Assembly: GCF_011682175.1 (NCBI RefSeq)
Contig: NZ_WHJG01000002.1
Span: 273,244 to 337,243, forward strand
Length of the DNA stretch: 64,000 nt
Direction: 5' to 3'
Source: Massilia frigida
GTDB lineage: Bacteria > Pseudomonadota > Gammaproteobacteria > Burkholderiales > Burkholderiaceae_D
Shown here: positions 16,823 to 25,606 of the stretch, piece after piece
How the letters are laid out: each line of letters opens with the position of its first letter
Position numbering within the stretch: the first letter of the stretch is position 1
The notes under the pieces: model-generated
What the model was told of the DNA's origin: nothing
What the model saw: only the letters and a program-made list of their open reading frames with translations
The model's database searches: none
Translations under genes and position numbers: made by a program

Positions 16823-18196
16823 ATGACGCGCATGCTAGCCCGACTGGCCCTCCCACTCTGGATCCACGCGTTTGAACCGGTCAGTGCGGCAGTGCGCGCC
16901 AAGGTGGCGGCGGCGCTGGAACAGGCCGGGCTGGAGCCGCAAGCGGGCGGCGCCCTGACGGCCGGCTTCGGCCTGGTCTTGATCGATGGCGTCGATAGCG
17001 CCGTGCTGGAGCGGGTGCGGCCCCTGGCCGCCGGCGCCAGCGTGCTCGCCATCGCCGTGGGTGCGCGCGCGCCGGCCACGGCCGACATGTGGGCCCTGCT
17101 GGACGCCGGCGTCTTCGATGTGCTCAGCTGGACCGATGCCAGCGGCGACGCCGCCCAGGTGCGGGCCCGCCTGGAGCGGCGCGACGCCCTGCAGCGCCTG
17201 GCCGACTCGCCCGCCGTGAGCAATTGCCTGGTCGGGGTCAGCCCGGCCTGGCGCGCGCTGGTGCACAGCGTGGTCGAAGTGGCCGCCTTCACCGAGTCGC
17301 CGGTGCTCATCACTGGCGAAACCGGCACCGGCAAGGACCAGATTGCGCAACTGATCCACCGCCTCGGCGGGCGCGGCGAGCTTACCGTGCTCGACTGCAC
17401 CACCCTCACGCCCGAGCTGGCCGGCAGCGAGCTGTTCGGCCACGAGCGCGGCGCCTTTACCGGGGCCGCCAACGCGCGCGACGGCGCCTTCGCGCTGGCC
17501 GACGGCGGCGTGCTGTTCCTCGACGAAGTGGGCGAACTGCCGCTGCCGCTGCAAGCGCAATTGCTGCGCGTGCTGCAAGAACACACCTATAAACGGGTGG
17601 GCAGCAATACCTGGCAGCATTCGCACTTCCGGCTGGTGTGCGCCACCAACCGCAGCCTGGAAGAGGAGGTGGCCAATGGGCGCTTCCGGGCCGACCTGTA
17701 CCACCGCATCGCGGCCTGGCGCTGCCGCACCCCGCCCCTGCGCGAACGCAGCGACGACGTGCTGCCGCTGGCGCGCCATTTCCTGGCGCTGCTGGCCGGG
17801 CCGGGCGTGCCGTGCGAATTCGACGACGCCGTGCGCGAATTCCTGCTGCTGCGCCAATACCCCGGCAACGTGCGCGAGCTGCGCCAGACCGTCGCGCGCC
17901 TGTGGTACCGCCACAGCGGCCCGGGCCCGATCACCATCGGCGACCTCGCGCCCGACGAGCGGCCCGCGCGTGGCGGCATGGCGGCCTGCTGGCCCGATGT
18001 GCGCTTCGAGAGCGCGATCCGCGAGGCCATCGATTTGCGCATCGGCCTGGCGCGCATCAGCCAAGCCGCGGCCGACATCGCGATCCAGCTGGTGCTGGAA
18101 CAGGAAGGCGACAACAACCAGCGCGCCGCGCTGCGCCTGGGCGTGACCGACCGCGCGCTGCAAATCCGGCGCAAGGCGTGGGCCGATGCGCACTGA
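16823..18196 (+). CDS. Sigma-54-dependent activator with degenerate receiver-like domain
   Basis: A 457-residue bacterial enhancer-binding protein. The N-terminal 130 residues look like a receiver fold whose phosphorylation site is not conserved (GFGLVLIDGVDSAVLERV...; ALLDAGVFDVLSW). The AAA+ domain has Walker A GETGTGKDQ, the sigma-54-contact loop ELFGHERGAFTGA, Walker B GGVLFLDEVGELP and the GNVRELRQ segment. A Fis-type helix-turn-helix ends the protein (NNQRAALRLGVTDRALQIRR). A TTG 12 codons earlier is in frame but less likely. It is convergent with the eight-gene cluster, which has a sigma-54 promoter; I infer it controls that cluster. Confidence 0.9.
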   Translation: MTRMLARLALPLWIHAFEPVSAAVRAKVAAALEQAGLEPQAGGALTAGFGLVLIDGVDSAVLERVRPLAAGASVLAIAVGARAPATADMWALLDAGVFDVLSWTDASGDAAQVRARLERRDALQRLADSPAVSNCLVGVSPAWRALVHSVVEVAAFTESPVLITGETGTGKDQIAQLIHRLGGRGELTVLDCTTLTPELAGSELFGHERGAFTGAANARDGAFALADGGVLFLDEVGELPLPLQAQLLRVLQEHTYKRVGSNTWQHSHFRLVCATNRSLEEEVANGRFRADLYHRIAAWRCRTPPLRERSDDVLPLARHFLALLAGPGVPCEFDDAVREFLLLRQYPGNVRELRQTVARLWYRHSGPGPITIGDLAPDERPARGGMAACWPDVRFESAIREAIDLRIGLARISQAAADIAIQLVLEQEGDNNQRAALRLGVTDRALQIRRKAWADAH

Positions 18197-18209
18197 CGCC
18201 GGACGCGCT

Positions 18210-18935
18210 TCAATGCCCGATCAGGCGCAGCAGGTTTTGGCCCAGCACCAGCGCCTCGTCGTCCCGCGCCAGGCCCAGCATGCCGATCTTGGCCAGCTCC
18301 ACGCCCGGATGCAGCCACGGACCGTCGGAGCCGAACAGCAGCTTGTGCGCGCCGGCGCGCCGCACCGCCATCTCCAGCAGGTCGAAGCGGCGCACCCCGG
18401 CGCTGTCGGCGTAGATGTTGCGGTGGCGCGCCAGATGGTCGACCAGCGCCAGCTGCGCGCTCCAGTCGTCGGCAAAGCTGCCCAGGTGCGGCAGGATGAA
18501 GTTCACGTCGGGGAACTGGCTGGCCAGCAGTTCGGCCACCGCCACCTCGCCCGTCACGTCGTACAGCACCGGCAGGCGGAAGAAGCGCGCGGTCTCGCAC
18601 ACCTCGCGCGAAATGCGCGCGTCGTGCCGGTGCAGCTTGATGCCCACGAAGCCGTACTCCTCCACCGCCACCCGCACCATGGCGCGCACCCGCCCGCGGT
18701 CGCGCTGCGCATGCACGAAGGCGAAGCCGTAGAAGCGGCCCGGGTCGGCGGCCACGATGCGCGCCACGCTGCGGTTGGCCTGCGCATAGTCGGAGTGAAA
18801 CGCGGCCAAGAGCACCGTGCGCGCGATGCCGGCCTGGCGTGCCCGCGCCAGGTAGCGTTCGAGGCCGGCGTCGCTGTCCCACGGGCCGGAAAAGCCGTCG
18901 CCCTCGCCCGCATGGCAATGGCAGTCGATGATCAT
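18210..18935 (-). CDS. Amidohydrolase-2 family metal-dependent hydrolase
   Basis: A 241-residue TIM-barrel amidohydrolase. The metal-binding H-x-H is in IIDCHCHAG at the N-terminus; further family motifs are FVGIKLHRHDARIS, ILPHLGSFADDW and the late aspartate in LLFGSDGPWLHPG. The substrate is unknown. It is the last gene of the eight-gene cluster and its ATG overlaps the preceding stop by four bases (ATGA), which implies translational coupling to the glycine-rich protein upstream. Confidence 0.85.
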   Translation of the reverse strand: MIIDCHCHAGEGDGFSGPWDSDAGLERYLARARQAGIARTVLLAAFHSDYAQANRSVARIVAADPGRFYGFAFVHAQRDRGRVRAMVRVAVEEYGFVGIKLHRHDARISREVCETARFFRLPVLYDVTGEVAVAELLASQFPDVNFILPHLGSFADDWSAQLALVDHLARHRNIYADSAGVRRFDLLEMAVRRAGAHKLLFGSDGPWLHPGVELAKIGMLGLARDDEALVLGQNLLRLIGH

Positions 18936-19582
18936 AGATCGAGCACGATGCGGCGGCCGCCCTGGCGCCGCCATGTGCCGCTGCTGCCGCCACCGCTGCT
19001 TCTGCCCCGGAGGGCAGGCGAGGACTCGCGCAGTTGCGGCATGTGGCAGCGCAGCGCCGCATCGAGCGCCTGGCGCGCGGCGCGCTGCGGATCGGCACCC
19101 TGCCCCGCCAAGCCGGCCTGCTGCGCCGCCGTGCCGGCGATGCGCACGAAGCGGCGCGCCATTTCCAGCTCGCGCTCTTCGCCTTCCAGGCCGACCGTTT
19201 CCATCTCCAGCGCCTTGGCCAGGGCGCCGCCAAGCGCGCCGCCGATGGCCGTGCCCACGCCAGGAATCGGAATGAAGGACCCGAGCGCGCTGCCCACGAA
19301 CGGCAGCGCGGTCTTGGCCAGGCCCTTGAGCATGCCGCCGAGCGGCTTGGCGACCTTGCCGATGAAGGAGCCGACCTTTTTGACGCCCTTCCAGATCCCC
19401 TTGAACATATTGCCGAGGAACTGTTCGAGTTCTTCCTCGCTGGCGACCGACATCAGTTCCATCGCCAGCGCGATTTCTTCCTGCTCCCCGAAGGGACCGG
19501 GCACTTCGAATTCGAGCATTTCCAGTTCGCCCATCTCGGCCTGCTGGCGGCATTTGGCACAAGCACATCCTGACCCTTGCAT
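18932..19582 (-). CDS. Glycine-rich cluster protein, paralogue 1
   Basis: A 216-residue protein of no family I can name. In order: a C-x-C-x-x-C start (GCACAKC), an acidic/aromatic stretch (ELEMLEFE), a helical segment ALAMELMSVASEEELEQFLG, a hydrophobic Gly-rich core (ALPFVGSALGSFIPIPG, then GTAIGGALGGALAKALE) that could enter a membrane, the motif ARRFVRIAG, a low-complexity SGGGSSG linker and the C-terminal motif W-R-R-Q-G...I-V-L. The same order occurs in the proteins at 24829-25548 and, without the Gly core, at 25607-26218. No signal peptide is seen. Confidence 0.75.
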   Translation of the reverse strand: MQGSGCACAKCRQQAEMGELEMLEFEVPGPFGEQEEIALAMELMSVASEEELEQFLGNMFKGIWKGVKKVGSFIGKVAKPLGGMLKGLAKTALPFVGSALGSFIPIPGVGTAIGGALGGALAKALEMETVGLEGEERELEMARRFVRIAGTAAQQAGLAGQGADPQRAARQALDAALRCHMPQLRESSPALRGRSSGGGSSGTWRRQGGRRIVLDL

Positions 19583-19618
19583 GATATTCTCCTTCAGTTG
19601 ATGAAGCGTTGGCGAACG

Positions 19619-20266
19619 TTAGCGCCAGGATTCGCCGAACAGCTCGGCCTCCAGCTCGGTGCGCGTGTTGGTCAGCGTCGGGTTTTTCGTGGCGTTCGGT
19701 CCCGACTTGACACCCATATTCTTGTGCAGATCCTTTTCCACGGCGCGGCGCTGGTCGTCCGTCAGGGCGGTTTTGGCGACGAAGACCGTATGCTTGGCCA
19801 CGTCCAGTCCCAGCATGGTGGCGCACAGGAGATGCTGCTGGAGCCGGCGCTTCACGCTATCGCTCTGGCCGCTGTAGGCGCGCTTGCCTGTCGGACCATC
19901 GAACTCGATCAGGTAGAGGCCCGCCACATTGGCGTCCGGCGAGCGCACCGCATCGCGCAGCGAGCCAATGCGTTTGTACTGTGGCGCGCCGCCCCCCATC
20001 TTGTCGAGTGCCGGTTTGATGGTCTTGGGTGTTTCATCCTGCGGCTCGTCGGCGTCGGCGTCGGGCGCAGGGCCGTACCCATACGGTTCCGGCCAGGGAG
20101 CCAGCACCGGGTAACGCCAGCCGCCCCACGCCGGCCCGCGTGGCGCTGGCGGCCTGGCCGGCCAGGTGCGCCCCATCGGGGGCCGTGGCGCGCGCGCCGG
20201 CGCCCCACGGCGCGCGCCGCGCTCTTGTTCCATCCCGAATTCCAGCATTTCAAATTCCGTATTCAT
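19619..20266 (-). CDS. GIY-YIG-type protein with Pro-rich N-terminus
   Basis: A 215-residue protein. Residues 1-14 repeat the acidic/aromatic stretch of its neighbour (TEFEMLEFGMEQE); residues 15-75 are Pro/Arg/Gly-rich and probably unstructured. The C-terminal half looks like a GIY-YIG nuclease domain: AGLYLIEFDG then AYSGQSDSVKRRLQQHL, with R in the expected helix and a possible metal-binding Glu in VEKDLHKNMG. Nuclease activity is therefore plausible but the canonical GIY and YIG triads are altered to GLY and YSG. The start overlaps the upstream PLP enzyme gene by 17 bases. Confidence 0.7.
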   Translation of the reverse strand: MNTEFEMLEFGMEQERGARRGAPARAPRPPMGRTWPARPPAPRGPAWGGWRYPVLAPWPEPYGYGPAPDADADEPQDETPKTIKPALDKMGGGAPQYKRIGSLRDAVRSPDANVAGLYLIEFDGPTGKRAYSGQSDSVKRRLQQHLLCATMLGLDVAKHTVFVAKTALTDDQRRAVEKDLHKNMGVKSGPNATKNPTLTNTRTELEAELFGESWR

Positions 20267-21323
20267 ACTCCCTCCTTGTGTGTTCGACTGAACCTGTCTG
20301 CGCGCGCAGGCAGGCCGCCAGCAGCGCCAGTGCGCGTTCGATGTCGCCCGGCGCATGGCGCGCCGTGACGATGAAACTGAGCGTGGCCTGCGTGCCCGCC
20401 CGCTGCAGAACCGCATCGACGCCGGCGCTGCGCAGGCAGGCGTGCAGCGCCACGCCGTCGGTGCGGCTATCGAGCGCCAGCGTCTGCACCGGAAAGGCGC
20501 TGGCGCGCAATGCGATGCCGTGCCTGGCCGCGCCGGCGCGCCACTGCGCCACGCGGCACCACAAACGCCGCCGCAACTGGTCGCCGTGGACGCGGTTGAT
20601 GCGCAGCGCCGCCAGCGCGGCCCGGATCGAGGCCACCGATGGCGGGCTGGAATGCACGCGCGCCTGGCTCGATTGGCCGAAGCGCCGCACCAGGTCCGCG
20701 CTGGCGCACAGCACCGCCAGCGGCGCGCCGAAGGCCTTCGACAGCGAACTGCCGACCACCACGTGCGGCCCGTTGACGCCGTGCCGGCGCAGCGAACCGC
20801 CACCGCCGCTGCCAAACAGTCCGATGACCTGGGTGTCGTCCAGCACCAGCCAGCCGCCCGCCTCGCGCGCCAGCGCCGCGTATGCGGCCAGCGGCGGCGC
20901 CTGGGCCGCGCCGGGCGAGTAGCCGTCGGCCAGGATCAGCGGACGCCTGCCCTGGCGCCGCGCCGCGGCGGCCAGTTGCCTCAGCGCGCCCAGGTCGGCA
21001 TGGGCGAACACCGTGAGCGGCGTGCCCCTGGCCGCCGCGCGTTCGGCCCCGGCCCGCGCAATCGGGTAGCTGGCGCCGTCGACCAGGATCGCCACCCGGG
21101 CCTGCGCCATCAGCTCGAACAGATCGCAGAACAGGTGCAGGGTCGATGGCAGCAGGGTCGCCGCCTCGCAGCCGCACAGCAGCGCCAGCGCGGCCGCCAG
21201 CTGCGCCGCGCCCGGCGGCTCGCTGCTGGCCGCCGGCCGTCCCAGGGTCAGCGCATCCCACTCGCCCAGCGCCGTGCTGGGATGGCGCAGGCCCAGGTAC
21301 AGGGCGTTGGCGAAGTCCAGCAT
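20250..21323 (-). CDS. PLP-dependent alpha-oxoamine-synthase-like enzyme
   Basis: A 357-residue fold-type I PLP enzyme resembling 8-amino-7-oxononanoate synthase. The cofactor aspartate is in WLVLDDTQVIGLFG, and the Schiff-base lysine is in VVGSSLSKAFGAPLAVLC. It is somewhat shorter than BioF (about 385). No biotin genes are nearby, so a role in condensing an amino acid with an acyl donor is possible but unproven. It lies 13 bases after the large cluster protein and is cotranscribed with it. Confidence 0.78.
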   Translation of the reverse strand: MLDFANALYLGLRHPSTALGEWDALTLGRPAASSEPPGAAQLAAALALLCGCEAATLLPSTLHLFCDLFELMAQARVAILVDGASYPIARAGAERAAARGTPLTVFAHADLGALRQLAAAARRQGRRPLILADGYSPGAAQAPPLAAYAALAREAGGWLVLDDTQVIGLFGSGGGGSLRRHGVNGPHVVVGSSLSKAFGAPLAVLCASADLVRRFGQSSQARVHSSPPSVASIRAALAALRINRVHGDQLRRRLWCRVAQWRAGAARHGIALRASAFPVQTLALDSRTDGVALHACLRSAGVDAVLQRAGTQATLSFIVTARHAPGDIERALALLAACLRAQTGSVEHTRREYEYGI

Positions 21324-21336
21324 GCCGCGCGCTTGC

Positions 21337-23493
21337 TCACGCCATCCGCGCCTGCTGGTCCAGGCGCTGGCGCAGCAGGATCGAGGGCAAGGTGCCTTCC
21401 GCCTTGGGATCGCGCGCGTCGACCGTCAGGTCGACCCCGGTGGCGGCGCGGTAGGCGTGGATGTAGCCCTGGATCTGCGGACGCCAGAAGCGCGCCCAGT
21501 TGAAGGCCTGGGTCGGTTCGTAGATATCGCTCCAGGCGCCGTAGCGCACCGACAGCAGCACCTGTTCGCCGAACATGGCCAGGCTGCGGAAGTGCATCAC
21601 GCTGGTGTCCGACCATCCCTGCAGCTTCTTCATGGCGTCCACCCGGTCCATCCACGGTTCCGGATAGGCGACCATGATGCGGGTCGGGAGAAACTCGCGG
21701 AACTCGGGCCGCGCCAGCATCCACTGCTGCATCAGCATTTCGATGCGCGCCGTCGACGGCAGGTCGCCGAACTGGTTGTGCGCGCCCTGCGACAGGATCA
21801 GGTGCACTTCCTTGAGGCCGTTCAAGACCGGGAAGGCGTCGGCCTTGACGGTGGTGTCGTCGTCCTGGCGGTAGAAGGAGGTGCACAGGCGCAGCAGGTA
21901 GTGGAAGGCTTCCAGGAATTTCGAGCGCGTGTCGGCCGGGCGGAAATGCTGGACCGCCTTGCCGTCGAGCCGCACGCCGTAATGATGGTCGTACTCGTAA
22001 TTGCGGCGGACCACGGTGAGGCGATGTTGTTCGTCCTGCGTGTACCCCCAGATCAGGTTATTCAGTGGGCGCAGGGGATCGATTTCAAGGTTCGCCAGCG
22101 GGTCGGCGCGGCCCAGCGCGCGCACGTTCTGGAAGCGCTGGGTGATCGCATTCATGGTCTGCACCAGCATCCCCTCTTCGTGCCAGTAAGACCAGATCAG
22201 CTCCAGCAGGCACGGGTTGGCCAGTTTTTGCTGGACGATGCCGAAGCACATATCGGCCTCGCCCTCCTGCCCGCGCAGGAGGTGGATCGGCACGTCGGGC
22301 AGCTTGCGCCGGATGATCGCCAGGTAAGGCAGCACCTTGGTGCCGTCGACCGTCTCTTCGAGGTAGTCGGTATTGAAAGTCCGTTCCAGGTCGCGCGTGG
22401 CGGGAATGTCGCGCCGGTCCAGGTAAGCCTGGTCCTCGACCGGATTGAAATGCGTCGGCTGGCTGAGCACCCCGCAGTTGACCATCACGAACGCCTCGGT
22501 GGCGACCTTGAGCACGCGGTAGGCTTCCGAATCGTTGAAGGGCAGCGCGCGGCGCTGGCGCAGCTGCTCGAACAGCGCGCTCTTGGCCTCGAAACCGGGG
22601 CCGCGGTTGCCGGGGGTGCAGAACAGCGCATCCATGAAGTTCAGGTAGTTCGTAAACGACATCGCGTCGGTGCTGTTGCGGATCAGGGTCCACAGCGGCA
22701 GGTCGTCGGTCGGCTCGGTCTCGGTGCGCGTCATCGACACGCCGATGTTGCCCGAGATCGGGCTTGGGGTGCGTTCGTCGGCGACAAAACCCTGGCGGAT
22801 GCCGATCAGGGCCGGCGGCGCCAGCGCCAGGTCCATTTCCGCTGCCGGTACGGCCACCGCACCGGCAGCGGCGACTGCGGCGACCGCCCCGGGAGCGTGC
22901 ATAGCGAGGGAGCGCCGCGCCAACCCCAGCACCGCCTCGAACTGCTGCGGGCCGGCGTAGTTCACCACGCGCGAGAATTCGTACGGGTCTTTCTCGCTCA
23001 CGTTCCACCCGGACGAGGACACCACCCGCACGTACGGCTTGAGAGCCTTGTTTTCATTGTTGCTGAAGCAGATCTTCGCCACCGCCCGGTCCGACACGCG
23101 CGCCGCGTTGCAAGGGGTGAAATGGCAGTCGACCGCCTCGAATCTGAGTTCGGCCTTCAGCTCCAGCGCCAGCTGGAAGCAGACCACGGCGCGGCAGCCG
23201 CCATCGACCTGCACCAGGCGCGGCGCGACCACCGGGTGGTGTTCGTACGCCACCACGTAGCTGCCTGGCGCCAGGTTGGCGACCGTGACCGCGCCGGCGC
23301 TGCCGGTGACGGCAAGCGCCTCCAGCTGGGGCGGCGACGTCGGCCAGTTGGACGCATCGAAACCTTTTTCGCCGGGCGTAAATCGGTAAATGCCGACCGT
23401 CGCATTCGACACCGGCGCGCCGCTCTGGGCCTCGTGCACGGTCACCTCGAGCGACCCCGCGCGGGCTTCCTTCACATTGTTCTTGCTGCTCAT
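21337..23493 (-). CDS. Large cluster protein with N-terminal carboxypeptidase-regulatory-like fold
   Basis: A 718-residue protein. Residues about 13-110 look like an Ig-fold carboxypeptidase regulatory or prealbumin-like domain (SLEVTVHEAQSGAPVSNATV; LAPGSYVVAYEHHPVV). The remaining 600 residues are not recognised. They are rich in aromatic and acidic residues, with features such as LLELIWSYWHEEGMLVQTM and YEYDHHYGVRLDGKAVQHF. No signal peptide is visible. As the largest product of the cluster, just downstream of the metallopeptidase, it could be a structural or scaffold component; that is speculation. Confidence 0.7.
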   Translation of the reverse strand: MSSKNNVKEARAGSLEVTVHEAQSGAPVSNATVGIYRFTPGEKGFDASNWPTSPPQLEALAVTGSAGAVTVANLAPGSYVVAYEHHPVVAPRLVQVDGGCRAVVCFQLALELKAELRFEAVDCHFTPCNAARVSDRAVAKICFSNNENKALKPYVRVVSSSGWNVSEKDPYEFSRVVNYAGPQQFEAVLGLARRSLAMHAPGAVAAVAAAGAVAVPAAEMDLALAPPALIGIRQGFVADERTPSPISGNIGVSMTRTETEPTDDLPLWTLIRNSTDAMSFTNYLNFMDALFCTPGNRGPGFEAKSALFEQLRQRRALPFNDSEAYRVLKVATEAFVMVNCGVLSQPTHFNPVEDQAYLDRRDIPATRDLERTFNTDYLEETVDGTKVLPYLAIIRRKLPDVPIHLLRGQEGEADMCFGIVQQKLANPCLLELIWSYWHEEGMLVQTMNAITQRFQNVRALGRADPLANLEIDPLRPLNNLIWGYTQDEQHRLTVVRRNYEYDHHYGVRLDGKAVQHFRPADTRSKFLEAFHYLLRLCTSFYRQDDDTTVKADAFPVLNGLKEVHLILSQGAHNQFGDLPSTARIEMLMQQWMLARPEFREFLPTRIMVAYPEPWMDRVDAMKKLQGWSDTSVMHFRSLAMFGEQVLLSVRYGAWSDIYEPTQAFNWARFWRPQIQGYIHAYRAATGVDLTVDARDPKAEGTLPSILLRQRLDQQARMA

Positions 23494-23503
23494 GTCAATC
23501 TCC

Positions 23504-24823
23504 TTAGTGGAAAGTCAAAGGTGCCCGGGGAAGCGCCGGCGCTCGCGCGTCCAGCGAGGCGCACAGGAAGCTGGTATCGAGTGTGCTGCGCAGCGCCCAG
23601 TGCGTCAGCAGTTTGGCCAGCAGGACGTTTTCGTCCTCCGGCCCGACCAGGCCATCGGCGCGCGCCTGGCCCAGCACCGCGAACACCAGCGACGGCGGGG
23701 CGCGGTACATCTGCGCGGGCGCGCCCTCCCAGCGCCGGTACAGGGCCGAGAGCGCGGCCGGCTGGCGCCGCGCCACATCGAGCACCTCGGGCAGGGTCTT
23801 GCCGCGCAGCGCGGCCGGCCGGTGCCGCACCAGGAGCGCGACAAAGTCGCGCATGCCGCGCCGCAGCCGTCCCAACAGGTCGACCGTTTCCGGCGCCAGG
23901 GTGGCGCTCGGGTAGTAGTCGTGCCACACATTGGCCAGGCGCTCCCACTGCGGATGCGGATACAGGGCCTGCCCCATCGCGCAACTGAGCATCACGCGGA
24001 TCCACGGGATCGGATGGGGATCGTCGGGACTGAGGCGAAACACGAACACGCGCGGCAGGCTGACCACCCCGATCAGGCCCAGGGTCGAGACCACGCCGAC
24101 CCGCGCCACCGACCAGAAATCGGCCACGATCTCGGAAATCCAGCGTTCCCACCACTGCCATACCTCGCGCTGGGCCGGGTCGCTTTGCTGCATCGCCTGC
24201 AGTTCGGGGCGCAGCGAATTGACCAGGTCGAGCAGGGCCGCGCCCTGGTGTCCGACCTCGTGGATCAGCGACGAGGCGATGCCGCTGCCGATCATGCGTT
24301 CGCGCGGCACCCGCACCACCGCCACCGGGTTCTCGCCGCCGCCCGGCAGGCGGGTGCGCGCGCGCCGGATCGCCGCGCCCGGCCCGCGGTCGAGATAACA
24401 GACCACCGGCGGCAGGCGGTAATAGTCGCCCGGCAGGGTCAGGGCGTCGGCCGCGACCGCGTCCAGGCCGGACAGCCAGACCCCGTTTTCGTGCTCGCTG
24501 CGCTGGGTGATGACATCGTTGAACAGGTCGAACTGGGTCAGCGTGGCATTGAACTTGAGGCGCAAGAAGGTGAAGCGGCGCTGCGCCTCGGACGCGCTGG
24601 CGGTGTCGCGCGCGCCGGCCAGCCAGTGCTGGAAGGCCGCGACCAGCGCCTGCAGCTCGCGCCGCCCCGTGACCAGATAGCGCTCGAGCGCCGCCTGGGC
24701 CGACGGCAGCAGCGCGGCCGCCGGAACCATGGGCTCGATCAGGGCAAAGGGGCGGACCCGCGCCAGCCTGGTTTGCAGGGAGCGCGCTTCCTGTTCGAGC
24801 AGCGACGAGGCATACGGGCTCAT
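23504..24823 (-). CDS. Putative zinc metallopeptidase (HEVGH) of the cluster
   Basis: A 439-residue protein with a zincin-type motif at about residue 205: SSLIHEVGHQGAALLDLV, followed some 40 residues later by WISEIVADFWSVARVG, whose glutamate could be the third ligand (gluzincin pattern H-E-x-x-H...E). Nothing else matches a family I know. There is no signal peptide. It starts six codons' width or less from its neighbours (10 bases to the large protein, 5 bases from paralogue 2), so it is firmly within the operon. Confidence 0.72.
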   Translation of the reverse strand: MSPYASSLLEQEARSLQTRLARVRPFALIEPMVPAAALLPSAQAALERYLVTGRRELQALVAAFQHWLAGARDTASASEAQRRFTFLRLKFNATLTQFDLFNDVITQRSEHENGVWLSGLDAVAADALTLPGDYYRLPPVVCYLDRGPGAAIRRARTRLPGGGENPVAVVRVPRERMIGSGIASSLIHEVGHQGAALLDLVNSLRPELQAMQQSDPAQREVWQWWERWISEIVADFWSVARVGVVSTLGLIGVVSLPRVFVFRLSPDDPHPIPWIRVMLSCAMGQALYPHPQWERLANVWHDYYPSATLAPETVDLLGRLRRGMRDFVALLVRHRPAALRGKTLPEVLDVARRQPAALSALYRRWEGAPAQMYRAPPSLVFAVLGQARADGLVGPEDENVLLAKLLTHWALRSTLDTSFLCASLDARAPALPRAPLTFH

Positions 24824-24828
24824 GACAG

Positions 24829-25548
24829 TCAGGCGCCGTAGAGGACGATCTTGTTGCCCTGACGGCTCCAGCGGCCGCTGGCGCCACGTCCGCCGCCGCT
24901 GCCCATGCCGCCACCGGAGGACATGCTGGCGCCGCCCAGTCCCGCACCAGCGCCGCCACAGCTCCCGCAGCCGCCGCCGGCCGCGCCGCGTCCGAGCAAA
25001 CCTGGCGCATGCTGGCGCGCGGCGGCCGTTGCCGCATTCTGGGCGATGGAGCGCGGGTCGCCCGAGGCCGGCGCCTGCGATGCTTTCTGCACCGTGTCGG
25101 CGGCCAGGCGCACGAACTGGCGGGCGCCTTCGAACTCGCGGTCTTCGCCGCTCATTTCCCCTTCCAGCCCGAGCGCGCCGCCGGCGGCCGAGGCCAGGCC
25201 GCTGCCGATCTTGGCGCCCAGCGGGCCGCCGAAATAGCCGCCGATGGCGCCACCGGCGAGCGGCAGGGCTTTCTTGGCCACGCCTTTGAGCACGCCGCCG
25301 ACGGCCTGCCCGATCGGCGAGCGGATCACGCGGCCGGCCGTGGCGCCGACCTTGCGAATGAAGTCGCCCAGGAAGCGGTCAAGCTCCGCTTCGTTGTTCA
25401 CGTTGAGCAGCTCTTGTGCGAATTCGGCTTCCTGCTGTTCGTTCAAGCCCGATTCGCCGCTCCACTCTCCCTGGCCGAATTCGAACTGTTCGCCCTCGTA
25501 GCTGGTTTCCTGGCCATATTCCATTGTCGTGCGGTCGATGTCATGCAT
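24829..25548 (-). CDS. Glycine-rich cluster protein, paralogue 2
   Basis: A 239-residue protein. The acidic/aromatic N-terminus (TMEYGQETSYEGEQFEFGQ) is followed by FAQELLNVNNEAELDRFLG, a basic helix (IRKVGATAGRVIRSPIG), a glycine-zipper-like hydrophobic core (ALPLAGGAIGGYFGGPLG), the motif ARQFVRLAA, RQHAPGLLGRG, a very Gly-rich linker with C-G-S-C, and W-S-R-Q-G-N-K-I-V-L. Its motif order matches paralogues 1 and 3. The ATG at 25548 is preceded by GGGAG. Function unknown; the core suggests membrane interaction. Confidence 0.75.
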   Translation of the reverse strand: MHDIDRTTMEYGQETSYEGEQFEFGQGEWSGESGLNEQQEAEFAQELLNVNNEAELDRFLGDFIRKVGATAGRVIRSPIGQAVGGVLKGVAKKALPLAGGAIGGYFGGPLGAKIGSGLASAAGGALGLEGEMSGEDREFEGARQFVRLAADTVQKASQAPASGDPRSIAQNAATAAARQHAPGLLGRGAAGGGCGSCGGAGAGLGGASMSSGGGMGSGGGRGASGRWSRQGNKIVLYGA

Positions 25549-25606
25549 GATGCGCTCCCAAAGAAGAGTGAAACAACAAAATGCCCGGATGGACGATCCG
25601 TCCGGA

